Below are positions 36,560-45,812 of a stretch of 64,000 bases of DNA, one piece after another. The notes beneath the pieces are model-generated. The model had not been told where the DNA came from, made no database searches, and saw only the letters and a program-made list of their open reading frames with translations. The position numbers were made by a program, and so were the translations under genes. Source of the stretch: Planctomycetia bacterium (GTDB lineage Bacteria; Planctomycetota; Brocadiia; Brocadiales; Brocadiaceae); NCBI GenBank assembly GCA_015075005.1, contig JABTVC010000001.1, positions 1,302,001-1,366,000 on the forward strand, read 5' to 3'. Position 1 is the first letter of the stretch, and each line of letters opens with the position of its first letter.

Positions 36560-37784
36560 AATTCCTTAACATTTCCAGGTACAATTCTTCCAACTTCTTA
36601 TTCAAGGGGTACATATCAAATTTTTGCTCCACCTGCATCCTGCCCGCCTTACCCATCTCATTACAAATATTAGGATGGTTGATCAGATATGCAAGAGAAT
36701 CCGCAAGGGAAGCTGCATCTCTCTCCGGTACTAAAAAACCTGACACGCCATCGGTAACGAGTTCTGATATCCCACTGTTAAAAGTACTTATCACCGGTAA
36801 TCCAGAAGCCATAGCCTCTTTTAAGACATTTGGAATTCCTTCCTGATCGCCACCTTCAGAAGTCACACTTGGAGCAATCAGCACGTGCGATTCCTGTAAT
36901 AAAATTTTAATTTCTTCCTGGGTCTTCCAACCAAGCAATTTGACCTGCTGTTCAATACCCATTCTTTCTATCATTTGCTTTAAATTTTCATACAGTATTC
37001 CATCTCCAATTATCTTATATACTATTTTTTCCCCTCTTGAAATAAGATCTGACACGGCCTCAATAGCAAAAGACACCCCTTTTTTTTCTACCAATCTTGC
37101 GATCGTCAGGACATTTATATACTCACCAGGTATCCGCTGCCTTTGAGAATATTCAAATCTTGAACAATCAATACCAGAATGATGAACTACAATTTTCTTT
37201 TCGTCACAACCTGCACGAATCAACCGTTCCTTAAGAAACTGGCATACCGGCAAAAATAAATCCCCTTCCCTGAACAATTCTTGATAAATCCCTGGATTTT
37301 CTTTCAGAAACACGGTTATATCAAAACCCCGGATGGAGGTAACTATCGTGCAATTAATTGCACCGATATGTTTTAATAATACTGCTTTCTGTCCAAGTGT
37401 ACCGAACTGACAATGGATTATATCAAAAGGACCTCTTTCTAAAAACGGAATACTCAGGAAAAGGATTTTGAAAGACCACGCCTGTTTTCCATACCTGAAG
37501 ATATTTAAAGATCTGAATACGACCTTATAATTATTTGGTGCATATTTAATTATAAAGAAAATGCCCTTTAATAATCTGAATATTTTGTTTTTGGGCATGC
37601 AATAATAGTAAGTCCTTTCTAATAAGCCATATTTTTTATAACCATCATGGATTTTGATATCGCCACCTGCTTTTTCTGCAAAAACATGGACATCATGCCC
37701 AAAAACTTCTAATCCTATGATCTGATTTAATACAAACGTCTGAGATAGAGAAGGAAACTCGTCAACAATTAATGCAATTTTCAT
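36519..37784 (-). CDS. Glycosyltransferase family 4 (GT-B)
   Basis: 421 aa, retaining GT-B glycosyltransferase of the GT4 family. N-terminal MKIALIVDEFPSLSQTFVLNQI is the standard start for the colanic-acid-type subgroup, so ATG 37784 is used rather than the upstream 37838, even though its SD is weak. The C-terminal Rossmann half shows VEKKGVSFAIEA, KIIGDG, KLLGWKTQEEI, APSVTSEGGDQEGIPNVLKEAMASGLPVIS (E-x7-E donor motif) and LVPERDAASLADSLAYLI. The last about 12 residues run into IS91 debris, so the original C-terminus may have been replaced. Cytoplasmic or peripheral; adds a sugar to the growing repeat unit; donor unknown. Confidence 0.9.
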   Translation of the reverse strand: MKIALIVDEFPSLSQTFVLNQIIGLEVFGHDVHVFAEKAGGDIKIHDGYKKYGLLERTYYYCMPKNKIFRLLKGIFFIIKYAPNNYKVVFRSLNIFRYGKQAWSFKILFLSIPFLERGPFDIIHCQFGTLGQKAVLLKHIGAINCTIVTSIRGFDITVFLKENPGIYQELFREGDLFLPVCQFLKERLIRAGCDEKKIVVHHSGIDCSRFEYSQRQRIPGEYINVLTIARLVEKKGVSFAIEAVSDLISRGEKIVYKIIGDGILYENLKQMIERMGIEQQVKLLGWKTQEEIKILLQESHVLIAPSVTSEGGDQEGIPNVLKEAMASGLPVISTFNSGISELVTDGVSGFLVPERDAASLADSLAYLINHPNICNEMGKAGRMQVEQKFDMYPLNKKLEELYLEMLRNFKVDRNRDRRYVP

Positions 37785-37982
37785 AAATATTATTTGGTGA
37801 GGAAAAAACCAAAACCAATAAACGTGTTTTGCAACCACAGATTAAACAGAATAAAGATATAAATCGGTATTGCAAATTTGTAAAACCTCGCTTTTATAAC
37901 ATGGTTTTTCGTTGTGAACTTCACGTTAAAGCATCTTGGTTGTGGCTACGCCATGCTGTGAAATTTAGTGCAATTGATTATA

Positions 37983-38921
37983 TCAATTTGTGATTTTTCT
38001 TTTCAAAGAGTTCATGATAGGGGAAATATTTCTTAAGAATATAAACCTTAATGGCGAATAACTATAATTAAAAGTCCTGTATACGTTGAGGTAAGCAAGA
38101 AATCGTTTCACCGGAGACTTTATTCCTGCAGCATGTCTGTAATTTCTTAAGCAAAAGTATGACATTCCTCTCTCTCTTATTAATGCGGCGTGATCAGGCA
38201 CTACATCACACATGATATCCAGAAGATAAAGACTGTCTTCGCACCATTCATGATAATGGACAGCGCTTCCCATATTACTGTCATGTCTGCGAAAACTCGC
38301 TTTTATATCAAAAACATCGACTCTTCCGTATTTCGTTGCAAGTTGAACATATGCTACGACATCTTCATACATGTTGGTTTTTGAATGTAATCCTCCAAGT
38401 TGTTTCAGTCTCTTAGTGTTGAATAGGGTACTGCATAGATATAAAGGTACTTTGCCGTCAAACCAGCCTAATATAAAATCTGTTGTCGAGTATCCGCCTA
38501 TTGTGTTGTGAGTAGCGGACAGGACGTTCCCTTCAGAATCAATTTCACGCGCTCCGGTCAAAATTACGCCTGGTTCACTGTTATATTTGATGGCATCCAT
38601 GCAGGTTGAGATAAAATCATTATCGACCAAGTCATCATCGAAAAGCATTAAAAAGTATGTCCCCTGAGATTGTTCCAGGCAGAAATTGGAATTATTGAGT
38701 GATCCTATATTTTCTTTCTGCCTGTAGTATCTTATTCGGGGATCATTAAACTCCCTGACAACCGATTCGGTATTATCTGGTGAACAGTTATCGGAAACAA
38801 TAATCTCTATATTCTTATATGTCTGATTTATCGCACTTCGCAGCGCATGTTTGAGGTAACTGTTTGCCCTGTTATATGTTGGTATGCCTATCGAAACAAG
38901 AGGAGTGGCATTATCTGGCAT
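37983..38921 (-). CDS. Glycosyltransferase family 2 (GT-A)
   Basis: 312 aa. Inverting GT2 enzyme: VSIGIPTYNRANSYLKHALRS at the N-terminus, EIIVSDNCSPDNT (nucleotide-binding Asp), then RYYRQKENIGSLNNSNF and FLMLFDDDLVD (DxD-type metal site). The C-terminal 100 residues are helical with basic clusters (LRNYRHAAG, SLKRKITN), often a membrane-surface contact. Its start overlaps the end of the asparagine-synthase-like gene by 11 nt, so the two are translationally coupled. It likely adds one residue of the exopolysaccharide; acceptor and donor are not deducible. Confidence 0.9.
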   Translation of the reverse strand: MPDNATPLVSIGIPTYNRANSYLKHALRSAINQTYKNIEIIVSDNCSPDNTESVVREFNDPRIRYYRQKENIGSLNNSNFCLEQSQGTYFLMLFDDDLVDNDFISTCMDAIKYNSEPGVILTGAREIDSEGNVLSATHNTIGGYSTTDFILGWFDGKVPLYLCSTLFNTKRLKQLGGLHSKTNMYEDVVAYVQLATKYGRVDVFDIKASFRRHDSNMGSAVHYHEWCEDSLYLLDIMCDVVPDHAALIRERGMSYFCLRNYRHAAGIKSPVKRFLAYLNVYRTFNYSYSPLRFIFLRNISPIMNSLKRKITN

Positions 38922-40806
38922 CGTTGTATTCCTTGTTAAAATTGACTATCGATTCATTATTATTAAATTTGTAATATCTATTGACCCATAAAGCCAAACT
39001 TAGTAAAGGCCAAAGCCCCCACGCATAGTTACGTTCTCCACTAATATGCTGTTTAAATACTCTGCTCAATGCCCCTCGATTGATTTCAAGCCCCAGGATC
39101 TCCGTTCGCTTCAGGACATATTCCTCAAACATTTCTCTCAGAGACGTTCTGAGCCATGTCGCCATCGGGACTTCAAAACCTCGTTTTGTATACGTCTGAT
39201 GCTTTACATATCTTGCCAATGTATGTCTTAATGGTAGTTTTCCTATCTTCCGATCGATATTCAAACAATCACGCCAGTCGATTCTTGATGCCACCTCTAT
39301 CACTTCCCGGTCGAGCAAAGGGACTCGAACCTCAAGTGAATTATACATACTGGCCCTGTCTACCTTCATCAATACCATTGTCAGATGATAAACGAACTCA
39401 TTCCAGCGCGATAACTGGGCAATCCGATCAGGGTTACAGCCATCGTAAGTATACACATCACTTTCTTCAGGCCAGGCTGGCAGTGAAGGAAATATTTCCT
39501 TCAGAAGTGCCTCAGGAAGATGGCTATGCATAGAACGATGGCAGTTGCCCAATGAGCCCATAAGCAAAAACCTATTGTTACCTCTTAAAAGAGCCCTGTT
39601 TATTCCCCATCGCATCTTTCTCAGCCAGTGTGGCATCCCGAAATCCCCAGCCAGCCGGATAAGCGTTGCGAAACGACCCGTATAACCCCAGAACAATTCA
39701 TCGCCGCCATCACCGGAAAGCATAACTTTATGATTGCGGCTGGCTAATTTTGAAACCATGAGAGTCGGAAATATCGAATAATCGCCAAATGGCTCTCCGC
39801 AGGCATCGATTACATTAGTAATTAAATCGAGTGCCTGATCCGGAGATATATATTCTATCGTATGCTCTACGCCAATTTCTCTTGCATATGCCTGCGCATC
39901 CTTTGACTCATCTGTTTCTTTTTCACCTGTTCCAATAGTAAAGGTATTTATAGTATTCGTGCTGACTGACCGCATCTTCGCTACCACTAAAGGGGAATCG
40001 ATACCTCCGGACAAAAATGCCCCTACGGGAACATCACTGATTAAATGCCGTTTCACGGCCTTTGTTATCGCTTCATCTACTGCTTCTGTGGCTTCTTCTC
40101 CTCTCAAAGAAGGTTCAACATACTGAGGAAAAATAAAGAAACGGCCTTGTTTACTCTGTCCGTCTGCACTGATCTCCATCCACATACCTGGTTCGAGTAT
40201 ATACGTGTTCTCTAGCAGGGCATAAGGGGCTGGAATATGCGCCAAACGCAAATAAAGTCCCAGTGCCACTCCGGATACTTTGAGTTCATAACTCCAGGGA
40301 TGTGCAAGCAATTGATCATACTGCGAACCGAAGACAATGCCATTATGGCTCATCAGATAATACAACGGTTTGATCCCTGCATGGTCGCGTGCCAGAAGCA
40401 ACCTCTTTTCAACGCCGTCGTAAAAGCCCAGCGCAAACATCCCGTTGAACTTCGCCAGCGCTTCATTGCCCCACTCTATTAATGCATATAATACTACTTC
40501 GCTATCACTAGCCGAACAGAATTCAATCCCGCGGTTTTCCAATTGCTTCCTCAAGTCCATAAAATTATAGACCTCGCCGTTAAATACTAATGCATAACGG
40601 CCATTACCGGCAGTCATGGGCTGATGTCCCCTGATGCTTAAATCGATTATCGATAATCTTCGAAACACTAGTGTACAATATTTATCGTCCGACCAGGTTC
40701 CATTGTCATCCGGTCCTCTGCGGTACATCATGGAGCTTATCATACCCCAGTCGGCTCGTGCCACCTGTCCGTTCCTGAACCTTAATTCACCAGCTATTCC
40801 GCACAT
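38911..40806 (-). CDS. asnB: Asparagine synthase (glutamine-hydrolysing)-type amidotransferase
   Basis: 631 aa with the full AsnB architecture. An N-terminal class II glutaminase starts MCGIAGELRF so that Cys2 is the nucleophile, with RRLSIIDLS, GEVYNF and CSASDSEVV. A synthetase domain follows with the PP-loop SGGIDSPLV, GEKETDESKDA, SGDGGDELFWGY and the C-terminal VPLLDREV. ATG 40806 is fixed by the need for Cys at position 2. In exosortase/EPS clusters such AsnB-like enzymes often amidate a sugar acid or cell-wall component rather than making free asparagine, so the in vivo acceptor is uncertain. Coupled to the downstream GT2 gene by an 11-nt overlap. Confidence 0.9.
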   Translation of the reverse strand: MCGIAGELRFRNGQVARADWGMISSMMYRRGPDDNGTWSDDKYCTLVFRRLSIIDLSIRGHQPMTAGNGRYALVFNGEVYNFMDLRKQLENRGIEFCSASDSEVVLYALIEWGNEALAKFNGMFALGFYDGVEKRLLLARDHAGIKPLYYLMSHNGIVFGSQYDQLLAHPWSYELKVSGVALGLYLRLAHIPAPYALLENTYILEPGMWMEISADGQSKQGRFFIFPQYVEPSLRGEEATEAVDEAITKAVKRHLISDVPVGAFLSGGIDSPLVVAKMRSVSTNTINTFTIGTGEKETDESKDAQAYAREIGVEHTIEYISPDQALDLITNVIDACGEPFGDYSIFPTLMVSKLASRNHKVMLSGDGGDELFWGYTGRFATLIRLAGDFGMPHWLRKMRWGINRALLRGNNRFLLMGSLGNCHRSMHSHLPEALLKEIFPSLPAWPEESDVYTYDGCNPDRIAQLSRWNEFVYHLTMVLMKVDRASMYNSLEVRVPLLDREVIEVASRIDWRDCLNIDRKIGKLPLRHTLARYVKHQTYTKRGFEVPMATWLRTSLREMFEEYVLKRTEILGLEINRGALSRVFKQHISGERNYAWGLWPLLSLALWVNRYYKFNNNESIVNFNKEYNDAR

Positions 40807-40904
40807 ATGTCTCTATATTTAGAATCTGTAAAAATAACATTCACATTTCATCTCCCAGTTCCGAACAATATTACATTCCACCTTAACTCATAGCGATTAT
40901 TTAT

Positions 40905-41006
40905 AGTGATTATAAACTATTTTTCCGATATCCCAATATATTGTATTTACGAATCTATAAGTATGCGCTATTTATAGTATGTTCGGTAAAATAGTTTATA
41001 ATCACT
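40905..41006. repeat. Short element with 24-bp terminal inverted repeats (MITE-like)
   Basis: Arms AGTGATTATAAACTATTTTT.. (40905-40928) and ..TAAAATAGTTTATAATCACT (40983-41006) match as inverted repeats at 23 of 24 positions, spacer 54 nt, no coding. It occupies the 300-nt gap between asnB and the methyltransferase; the rest of the gap shows nothing. Confidence 0.7.
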
Positions 41007-41114
41007 TTGTTTATTGCTCCAATATGCATATAACACAGCATAAGACATTAAATACAAATTTTCTTTTGTGACAATTCTAAAGAGGTGTCTGTTGAGATAA
41101 TGGATTATATTTAA

Positions 41115-41837
41115 CTATTCCCTGGAATTCCTTTTCATGCAAAAATATATGTCCTCATCTTTCGCTAAACAATATTTTTTAATCATATCATCCCCCAACT
41201 CCCTAACATAGGCGTCTACTTTTACAGTAAACCCAGCCTTTTCTAATCTATCTTTATAGTCTCTTCCATATATTCTTACATGGTCTTTTAGACCAAAGAT
41301 ACGTTCTCTTTCTTGAGGTGAAACTATGGTAGTATCTTCATAAGTTTTATCACGCTTTAAGTCAATGGGAGATTGTAAAATCGCCCACCCACCTGGTCTT
41401 AAAACTCTAAACAATTCTGTCAGTGCACGGTGGTCGTCTATAATATGTTCAAGAACATGACAACATAAAATAACATCGAAAGAATTATCTTCATATAAAA
41501 TATTGGTAATATCCATTTTAACCATTGCTGAAGATGAGCTTAAATCGGCACTGATATAGTCAAGATTTGGCATGGATTTGAATATCTTTTGGAAAAAATA
41601 TTCTGGCGCAAAATGTAAGACTCTAAGATTATCAGTATCAGAAAAGAAATTTGTTTTGTTTTTAAGATAAAGCCATAATAAACGATGCCTCTCCAAAGAT
41701 TTACACCTTGGACACAAGGCGTTTTCTCTTGCTTTAACCCCGAATGGTAAAAATTTTCGAAAATTCCCACTGCAACAAGGACATGCTACCTGTTTTCCAA
41801 TATATATCAACGATTTTAATGAAGTCCAATTTTTCAT
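41115..41837 (-). CDS. SAM-dependent class I methyltransferase with N-terminal zinc-ribbon
   Basis: About 240 aa. Start at ATG 41837 (MKNWTSLKSLI) is preferred over 41897 since it has AGGA upstream and lies 4 nt after the kinase-like gene's stop. N-terminal CPCCSGNF and CPRCKSLERHR form a four-Cys zinc ribbon; the Rossmann fold follows with VLHFAPE, DYISADLSS, FDVILCCHVLEHIIDDHRALTELFRVLRPGGW. This matches the family of small Methyltransf_11 proteins with a Cys-rich head, common in glycan clusters. Acceptor unknown; O-methylation of a polysaccharide sugar is plausible from context. Confidence 0.82.
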   Translation of the reverse strand: MKNWTSLKSLIYIGKQVACPCCSGNFRKFLPFGVKARENALCPRCKSLERHRLLWLYLKNKTNFFSDTDNLRVLHFAPEYFFQKIFKSMPNLDYISADLSSSSAMVKMDITNILYEDNSFDVILCCHVLEHIIDDHRALTELFRVLRPGGWAILQSPIDLKRDKTYEDTTIVSPQERERIFGLKDHVRIYGRDYKDRLEKAGFTVKVDAYVRELGDDMIKKYCLAKDEDIYFCMKRNSRE

Positions 41838-41841
41838 TGTT

Positions 41842-42936
41842 TCATCCTTTGTATTCTGACTGCGTCTTCGCATAGGCATATAAAAATATATCCTCACAAG
41901 CCTGAAAGGCTTTAATATATCGGAAAATATAATCCTTCATGCTCAAATGCTTGTCGGTCAAGTCCCGTTTTACAAGCCTACATAACTGTTCAATATAGAA
42001 GAGATTGCGGTATGTTTCTACTGAGGCTAATAAATTATCTGCAATATCAGGAAACACCAAAGATAATTCTGATATAAAATATGACAAAGCTTCATTGATC
42101 TCTGAAACCGTCCGAGCTATCGGGAGATTACTCGAAACAGGCCTATGAAAAAAATAACTGTAAAAATCAAATAACAGACTTCGAAACCCTGCTGATTCCC
42201 AATCAATAATTTTTAATCCATCTTTTGAAGATAAAAAATTTGCAGGACAAAAATCCCCATGTGAAAAAACAAGGTGAACGGGACAATCCACCACAGCATT
42301 CAATCGGTCAACTGTAGTATGTACAAACTTATTGAACATCAAAGCTTCTTCTAAATCTAATTTCTCTCGAGAAAATTCATTTTTCTCCAGGATTCCCATG
42401 ATTTCCCTGAGATACCCGTTAAGGTTTTTTGTTTGAGGAGGTTTAAATAATATGAGACTATTCAAACATGGGATTGCCTCCCGGTAAAACACTTTCAAGA
42501 TTATATCGGAATCAGGCGACCTATGTACAGTAGCTCTATTGCCCGAGATATAATCCTCCTGAAGCCACCTTTCATCAATATCCCATTTCCGTAAAGAGGG
42601 GACAAAAGAAATCTGGGAAACCGTTTTCAACCGTTCTATTTCTTGCATAATACTTGACCTGCTCACATCAGCATCAAATATCTTTGTTACCGTATTGTTG
42701 TAAAGATTAAATATTTTGTATCCTTGATGCACACGAATACCAAAGTGTCCATAAACGGGTAATTGTACCGTCTCAAAATTTCGTAAACCAAGCCGGCATT
42801 GTACAAATAAAATACTATTTATTAAGATTCGTTTCAGAATATTATAATAATACTTTGAACAAAACCTTTTCCGCAGGGATGTTTTATTTTGCCAAGTCTG
42901 AATAGCGACCAGCTCATTTCTTTTAAAAAAAAGCAT
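41842..42936 (-). CDS. Aminoglycoside-phosphotransferase-fold kinase-like protein
   Basis: 364 aa of the APH/choline kinase fold. The catalytic loop is seen as FSHGDFCPANFL (Asp base and Asn) and the metal-binding motif as LKIIDWESAG. Upstream are IFDADVSRSSIMQEI and WLQEDYISGNRA in the N-lobe. Family members phosphorylate small hydroxyl substrates such as choline, sugars or drugs. In a glycan cluster it may activate a sugar or a phosphoryl-linked substituent (inference). The stop is 4 nt before the methyltransferase start. First residues are basic and hydrophobic and may include an over-extended start. Confidence 0.75.
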   Translation of the reverse strand: MLFFKRNELVAIQTWQNKTSLRKRFCSKYYYNILKRILINSILFVQCRLGLRNFETVQLPVYGHFGIRVHQGYKIFNLYNNTVTKIFDADVSRSSIMQEIERLKTVSQISFVPSLRKWDIDERWLQEDYISGNRATVHRSPDSDIILKVFYREAIPCLNSLILFKPPQTKNLNGYLREIMGILEKNEFSREKLDLEEALMFNKFVHTTVDRLNAVVDCPVHLVFSHGDFCPANFLSSKDGLKIIDWESAGFRSLLFDFYSYFFHRPVSSNLPIARTVSEINEALSYFISELSLVFPDIADNLLASVETYRNLFYIEQLCRLVKRDLTDKHLSMKDYIFRYIKAFQACEDIFLYAYAKTQSEYKG

Positions 42937-43049
42937 CCAAATATGCGCGGCGCTATTTTGACAGAGAGGAAAATAATAGCCATCTATCCTTACCTATCGG
43001 CAACGAAAGGATTTGTCTGTTTTCAACATAAAATAATTTACTCCACCTG

Positions 43050-43506
43050 CCAGCCTATAGCAAGGTTTTTATATTTCTCCCTTAAACAGCAGTCCTTTTT
43101 CCTTGAGACTGCCCATGAGGATAGATGCTCTGCTGTGGGAAATCTTTCCATGTCCATGTCTATTTCAGCAAGAATGGAGGCGGCTCCTTTTCCAATACCT
43201 TCTAAATCCGGTTCTTCTTCGATGACATCGCCTGTACCAGATTATTCCGATATCTCGTTAAACTCCTTAACACCCGCTTATCTCGTTCGGGTACAAAGCT
43301 ACCATTGACCAGGCCGTTCCTTAACAGACTTGTACAGCCATTAACTGTCGCATACATCTGTATTCCTGCCAGGGATGTGCAAGTACCATCAGACAACTCT
43401 TGTACGTAAGATAATTACACTTGGGCTGAAAATCAAAAAACTCGTTATCATCCCTCAACTCACTGTTCAAAATTAATAAATTATTTTTGCTCAACAAAAA
43501 AAACAT
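43050..43506 (-). pseudogene. IS110-family transposase remnant
   Basis: Minus-strand islands: LRNGLVNGSFVPERDKRVLRSLTRYRNNLVQAMSSKKNRI (43330-43205; quoted in part as SFVPERDKRVLRSLTRY) matches the central coiled region of IS110 transposases, and DLEGIGKGAASILAEIDMDMERFPTAEHL with SSWAVS (43230-43110) is the Transposase_20 helix-hairpin-helix domain. The two are joined by an internal deletion with frame change, and the N-terminal catalytic domain is largely missing. The rest of 42937-43515 has no gene. Confidence 0.75.
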
Positions 43507-43515
43507 TCTTTATGA

Positions 43516-44367
43516 TTAAATTTGGCCTTGGGCAAATACTTCATCAAACGGGTCGATAGTAACCCCCCGTTTACAGAGGAAGGAAGTGGCCGTAAGATCA
43601 TGAGTACACATATCGCTGAGAAATGGAAACCTTGCACGTGTTTCGGCAACTTCCCCGTGATTAATCCTGCATGTGATAAATGCATCTGTATCGCTACCCG
43701 AACAAATTTCCATTCCTGAAGGGTTAAAGACTCTGGAGTCACCTGGATAAAGGATTCCGCTGCCATCTGTTCCGGTGCGATTTACTCCGATGATAAAGCA
43801 CTGGTTTTCAATAGCCCGCGCGTTAAGTAATGTTTCCCAATGTTCTTTTCTTGAAGAAGGCCAGTTAGCAATCACAAATATGGCTTGTACCTTTTTAGCG
43901 ATACTTCTGAATACTTCGGGAAATCGCAAATCATAACAGATAAAAATACCCGATGACATTCCTTCTATATTGAAAATAACAGTGTTATTGCCGGCAGCAT
44001 AATGTTGATCTTCACTTGCAAAAGAGAATGGATGTATCTTTACATACCTGGCAACAAGTTCACCTTTTCGATTATATACAACAGCGATATTTCTCCCCTT
44101 TTTGCGATCAATGCCTTTGATAGCATACCCTGCTATAATATTTATAGCATACCGCTTTGCCATAGTTGACAATATCGCAGCAGTTTCTCCGTTTTCATCT
44201 TCTGCAATCGTTGAGACATTCATAGAAAACCCGGTATTGAACATTTCCGGAAGCACAACAATGTCACAACCTTCATGTGAAGCTTTCTCGACAAAATGCT
44301 CTGCCTTATTATAATTGGCTCTTTTAGACTCCCACTCAATATCTAATTGTACCAAAGCTATTTTCAT
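43516..44367 (-). CDS. Carbon-nitrogen hydrolase (nitrilase superfamily, omega-amidase-like)
   Basis: 283 aa. The Glu-Lys-Cys triad is visible: Glu in VVLPEMFNTGF (about residue 42), Lys in YVKIHPFSFASED (about 110) and Cys in IFICYDLRFPEVF (about 144). MFNTGFSM and the DLRFPE context are typical of the omega-amidase/YafV branch, which hydrolyses small amides. ATG 44367 begins MKIALVQLDIEW, the standard start. Within a polysaccharide cluster it could act on an amide metabolite tied to the AsnB-like enzyme, but no direct evidence. The last 12 codons border IS110 debris; FDEVFAQGQI may be a replaced tail. Confidence 0.85.
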   Translation of the reverse strand: MKIALVQLDIEWESKRANYNKAEHFVEKASHEGCDIVVLPEMFNTGFSMNVSTIAEDENGETAAILSTMAKRYAINIIAGYAIKGIDRKKGRNIAVVYNRKGELVARYVKIHPFSFASEDQHYAAGNNTVIFNIEGMSSGIFICYDLRFPEVFRSIAKKVQAIFVIANWPSSRKEHWETLLNARAIENQCFIIGVNRTGTDGSGILYPGDSRVFNPSGMEICSGSDTDAFITCRINHGEVAETRARFPFLSDMCTHDLTATSFLCKRGVTIDPFDEVFAQGQI

Positions 44368-44457
44368 GAAATTATTTCAATAATGATTATCAGTCAATTT
44401 TCAAGATTATCAATAAACCAGGTTGAAACGTTCAAATAGAAGAGCAATGATCTGTTT

Positions 44458-45783
44458 TTATGTTCTTACGGCCGTTGTACTGAATTGTGTCTTCCACTTT
44501 AAGAGCGGCCTAACAACTCCTGCAATTTCCCCTGTACAATCTCCACGTGCCGAATTACCTTCGATACTGTCAACAACTTGAAAAGCTACCGCATCAGGCA
44601 CCTTAAAACAGCGAATTTCTGGTTTTAAAGTTCTTAGACATGGTGTAATATAAAAAATCCCTTCTGTCAAAAAATTCCCGGGAATTTGTGCATGGGTCAC
44701 ATAGCGACCTGACAAGCGAGGACGATTTCGCCACTCAAGATCGTTTTCAAAAGATTCAAACAGTTCAATTCCTTCTTCGTTAATCAGGTGAAAATATGAA
44801 AACATAGCAAATCCGTGCTGGAGCACCTCATATTCCATCTCAATCGTGACTGATTGTCGTATGTCAATTGCGTCTGATACGCTGCCACTTTCTGAAGTAA
44901 CCCGTACAGAACATAAACGTACCAGTTCGTTACCGGGAGCTTCTTTAGACTGCCAGGTTCGCTCTGCCCTCGTTCCTTTTTCATTCCCCATATAATGGCT
45001 AATAACCTGATGAGACGACCCGTCGCACACGACACCGCCATTGCTGATTAAAATGGAACGTGGACATATTCTTGCAACAGCAGCCATGTTATGCGAAACA
45101 AAAAGGATTGTTCTTCCATGTTTTCCGATATCTTCCATTTTATTTAAGCATTTTTTTTGAAACTGAATATCTCCAACTGCCAGAACTTCATCAATAAGAA
45201 GTACTTCAGGTTCAATGTGGGCTGCTACGGCAAAAGCAAGTCTCACCTTCATACCGCTGGAATACCTCTTTATTGGTGTATCAATTAATTTTTCAACACC
45301 TGCGAAATCAACGATTTCATCAAACTTGAGGTCCAATTCTTTTTTTCTCATGCCAAGTATCGTACCGTTGAGATAAACATTTTCTCTTCCGGTGAGTTCC
45401 GGATGAAATCCAGTTCCAACCTCAAGAAGGCTTGATATTCTGCCACGAATTTCCACTCTGCCACTAGTTGGTTCGGTAATCTTGGAAAGTATTTTTAGTA
45501 GTGTCGATTTCCCCGCACCATTTAGTCCTATTATACCAACAATTTCGCCCTGCCTGACTTCAAAAGAAACATTCTTTACCGCCCAAATTATATCAGAACT
45601 GTCATTCTTGTGGTTCAGGTCATCAAATCTGTAGAGAGCACGATATTTCCGGTAATTTTCCAGAGGGCTTTTTATAAAACTTAATATGCTCGTTGCAAAA
45701 CTGTTGTGCATATCCTTTTTTAATCCAATCCGATAACACTTACTGATATTTTCAACTTTTATTACTATGTTTTTGTCTCGCAT
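44458..45783 (-). CDS. Polysaccharide ABC exporter ATP-binding protein (Wzt-like)
   Basis: 441 aa. ATG 45783 (MRDKNIVIKVENISK) is chosen for its GAGG SD; upstream frame overlaps the permease. ABC domain: Walker A GLNGAGKST, Q-loop region SSLLEVGTGFHPELTGREN, signature YSSGMKVRLAFA, Walker B VLLIDEVLAVGD, switch His in LFVSHN. After residue about 270 a C-terminal beta-sandwich (ERTWQSKEAPGNELVRLCSV..) like the carbohydrate-binding domain of Wzt proteins, which in some systems reads the chain terminus. With the permease upstream it exports a lipid-linked glycan across the inner membrane. This argues for ABC-dependent rather than Wzy-dependent export of at least one polymer. Confidence 0.92.
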   Translation of the reverse strand: MRDKNIVIKVENISKCYRIGLKKDMHNSFATSILSFIKSPLENYRKYRALYRFDDLNHKNDSSDIIWAVKNVSFEVRQGEIVGIIGLNGAGKSTLLKILSKITEPTSGRVEIRGRISSLLEVGTGFHPELTGRENVYLNGTILGMRKKELDLKFDEIVDFAGVEKLIDTPIKRYSSGMKVRLAFAVAAHIEPEVLLIDEVLAVGDIQFQKKCLNKMEDIGKHGRTILFVSHNMAAVARICPRSILISNGGVVCDGSSHQVISHYMGNEKGTRAERTWQSKEAPGNELVRLCSVRVTSESGSVSDAIDIRQSVTIEMEYEVLQHGFAMFSYFHLINEEGIELFESFENDLEWRNRPRLSGRYVTHAQIPGNFLTEGIFYITPCLRTLKPEIRCFKVPDAVAFQVVDSIEGNSARGDCTGEIAGVVRPLLKWKTQFSTTAVRT

Positions 45784-45812
45784 ATTATTCCTCATAAACT
45801 GATATATCCGAC

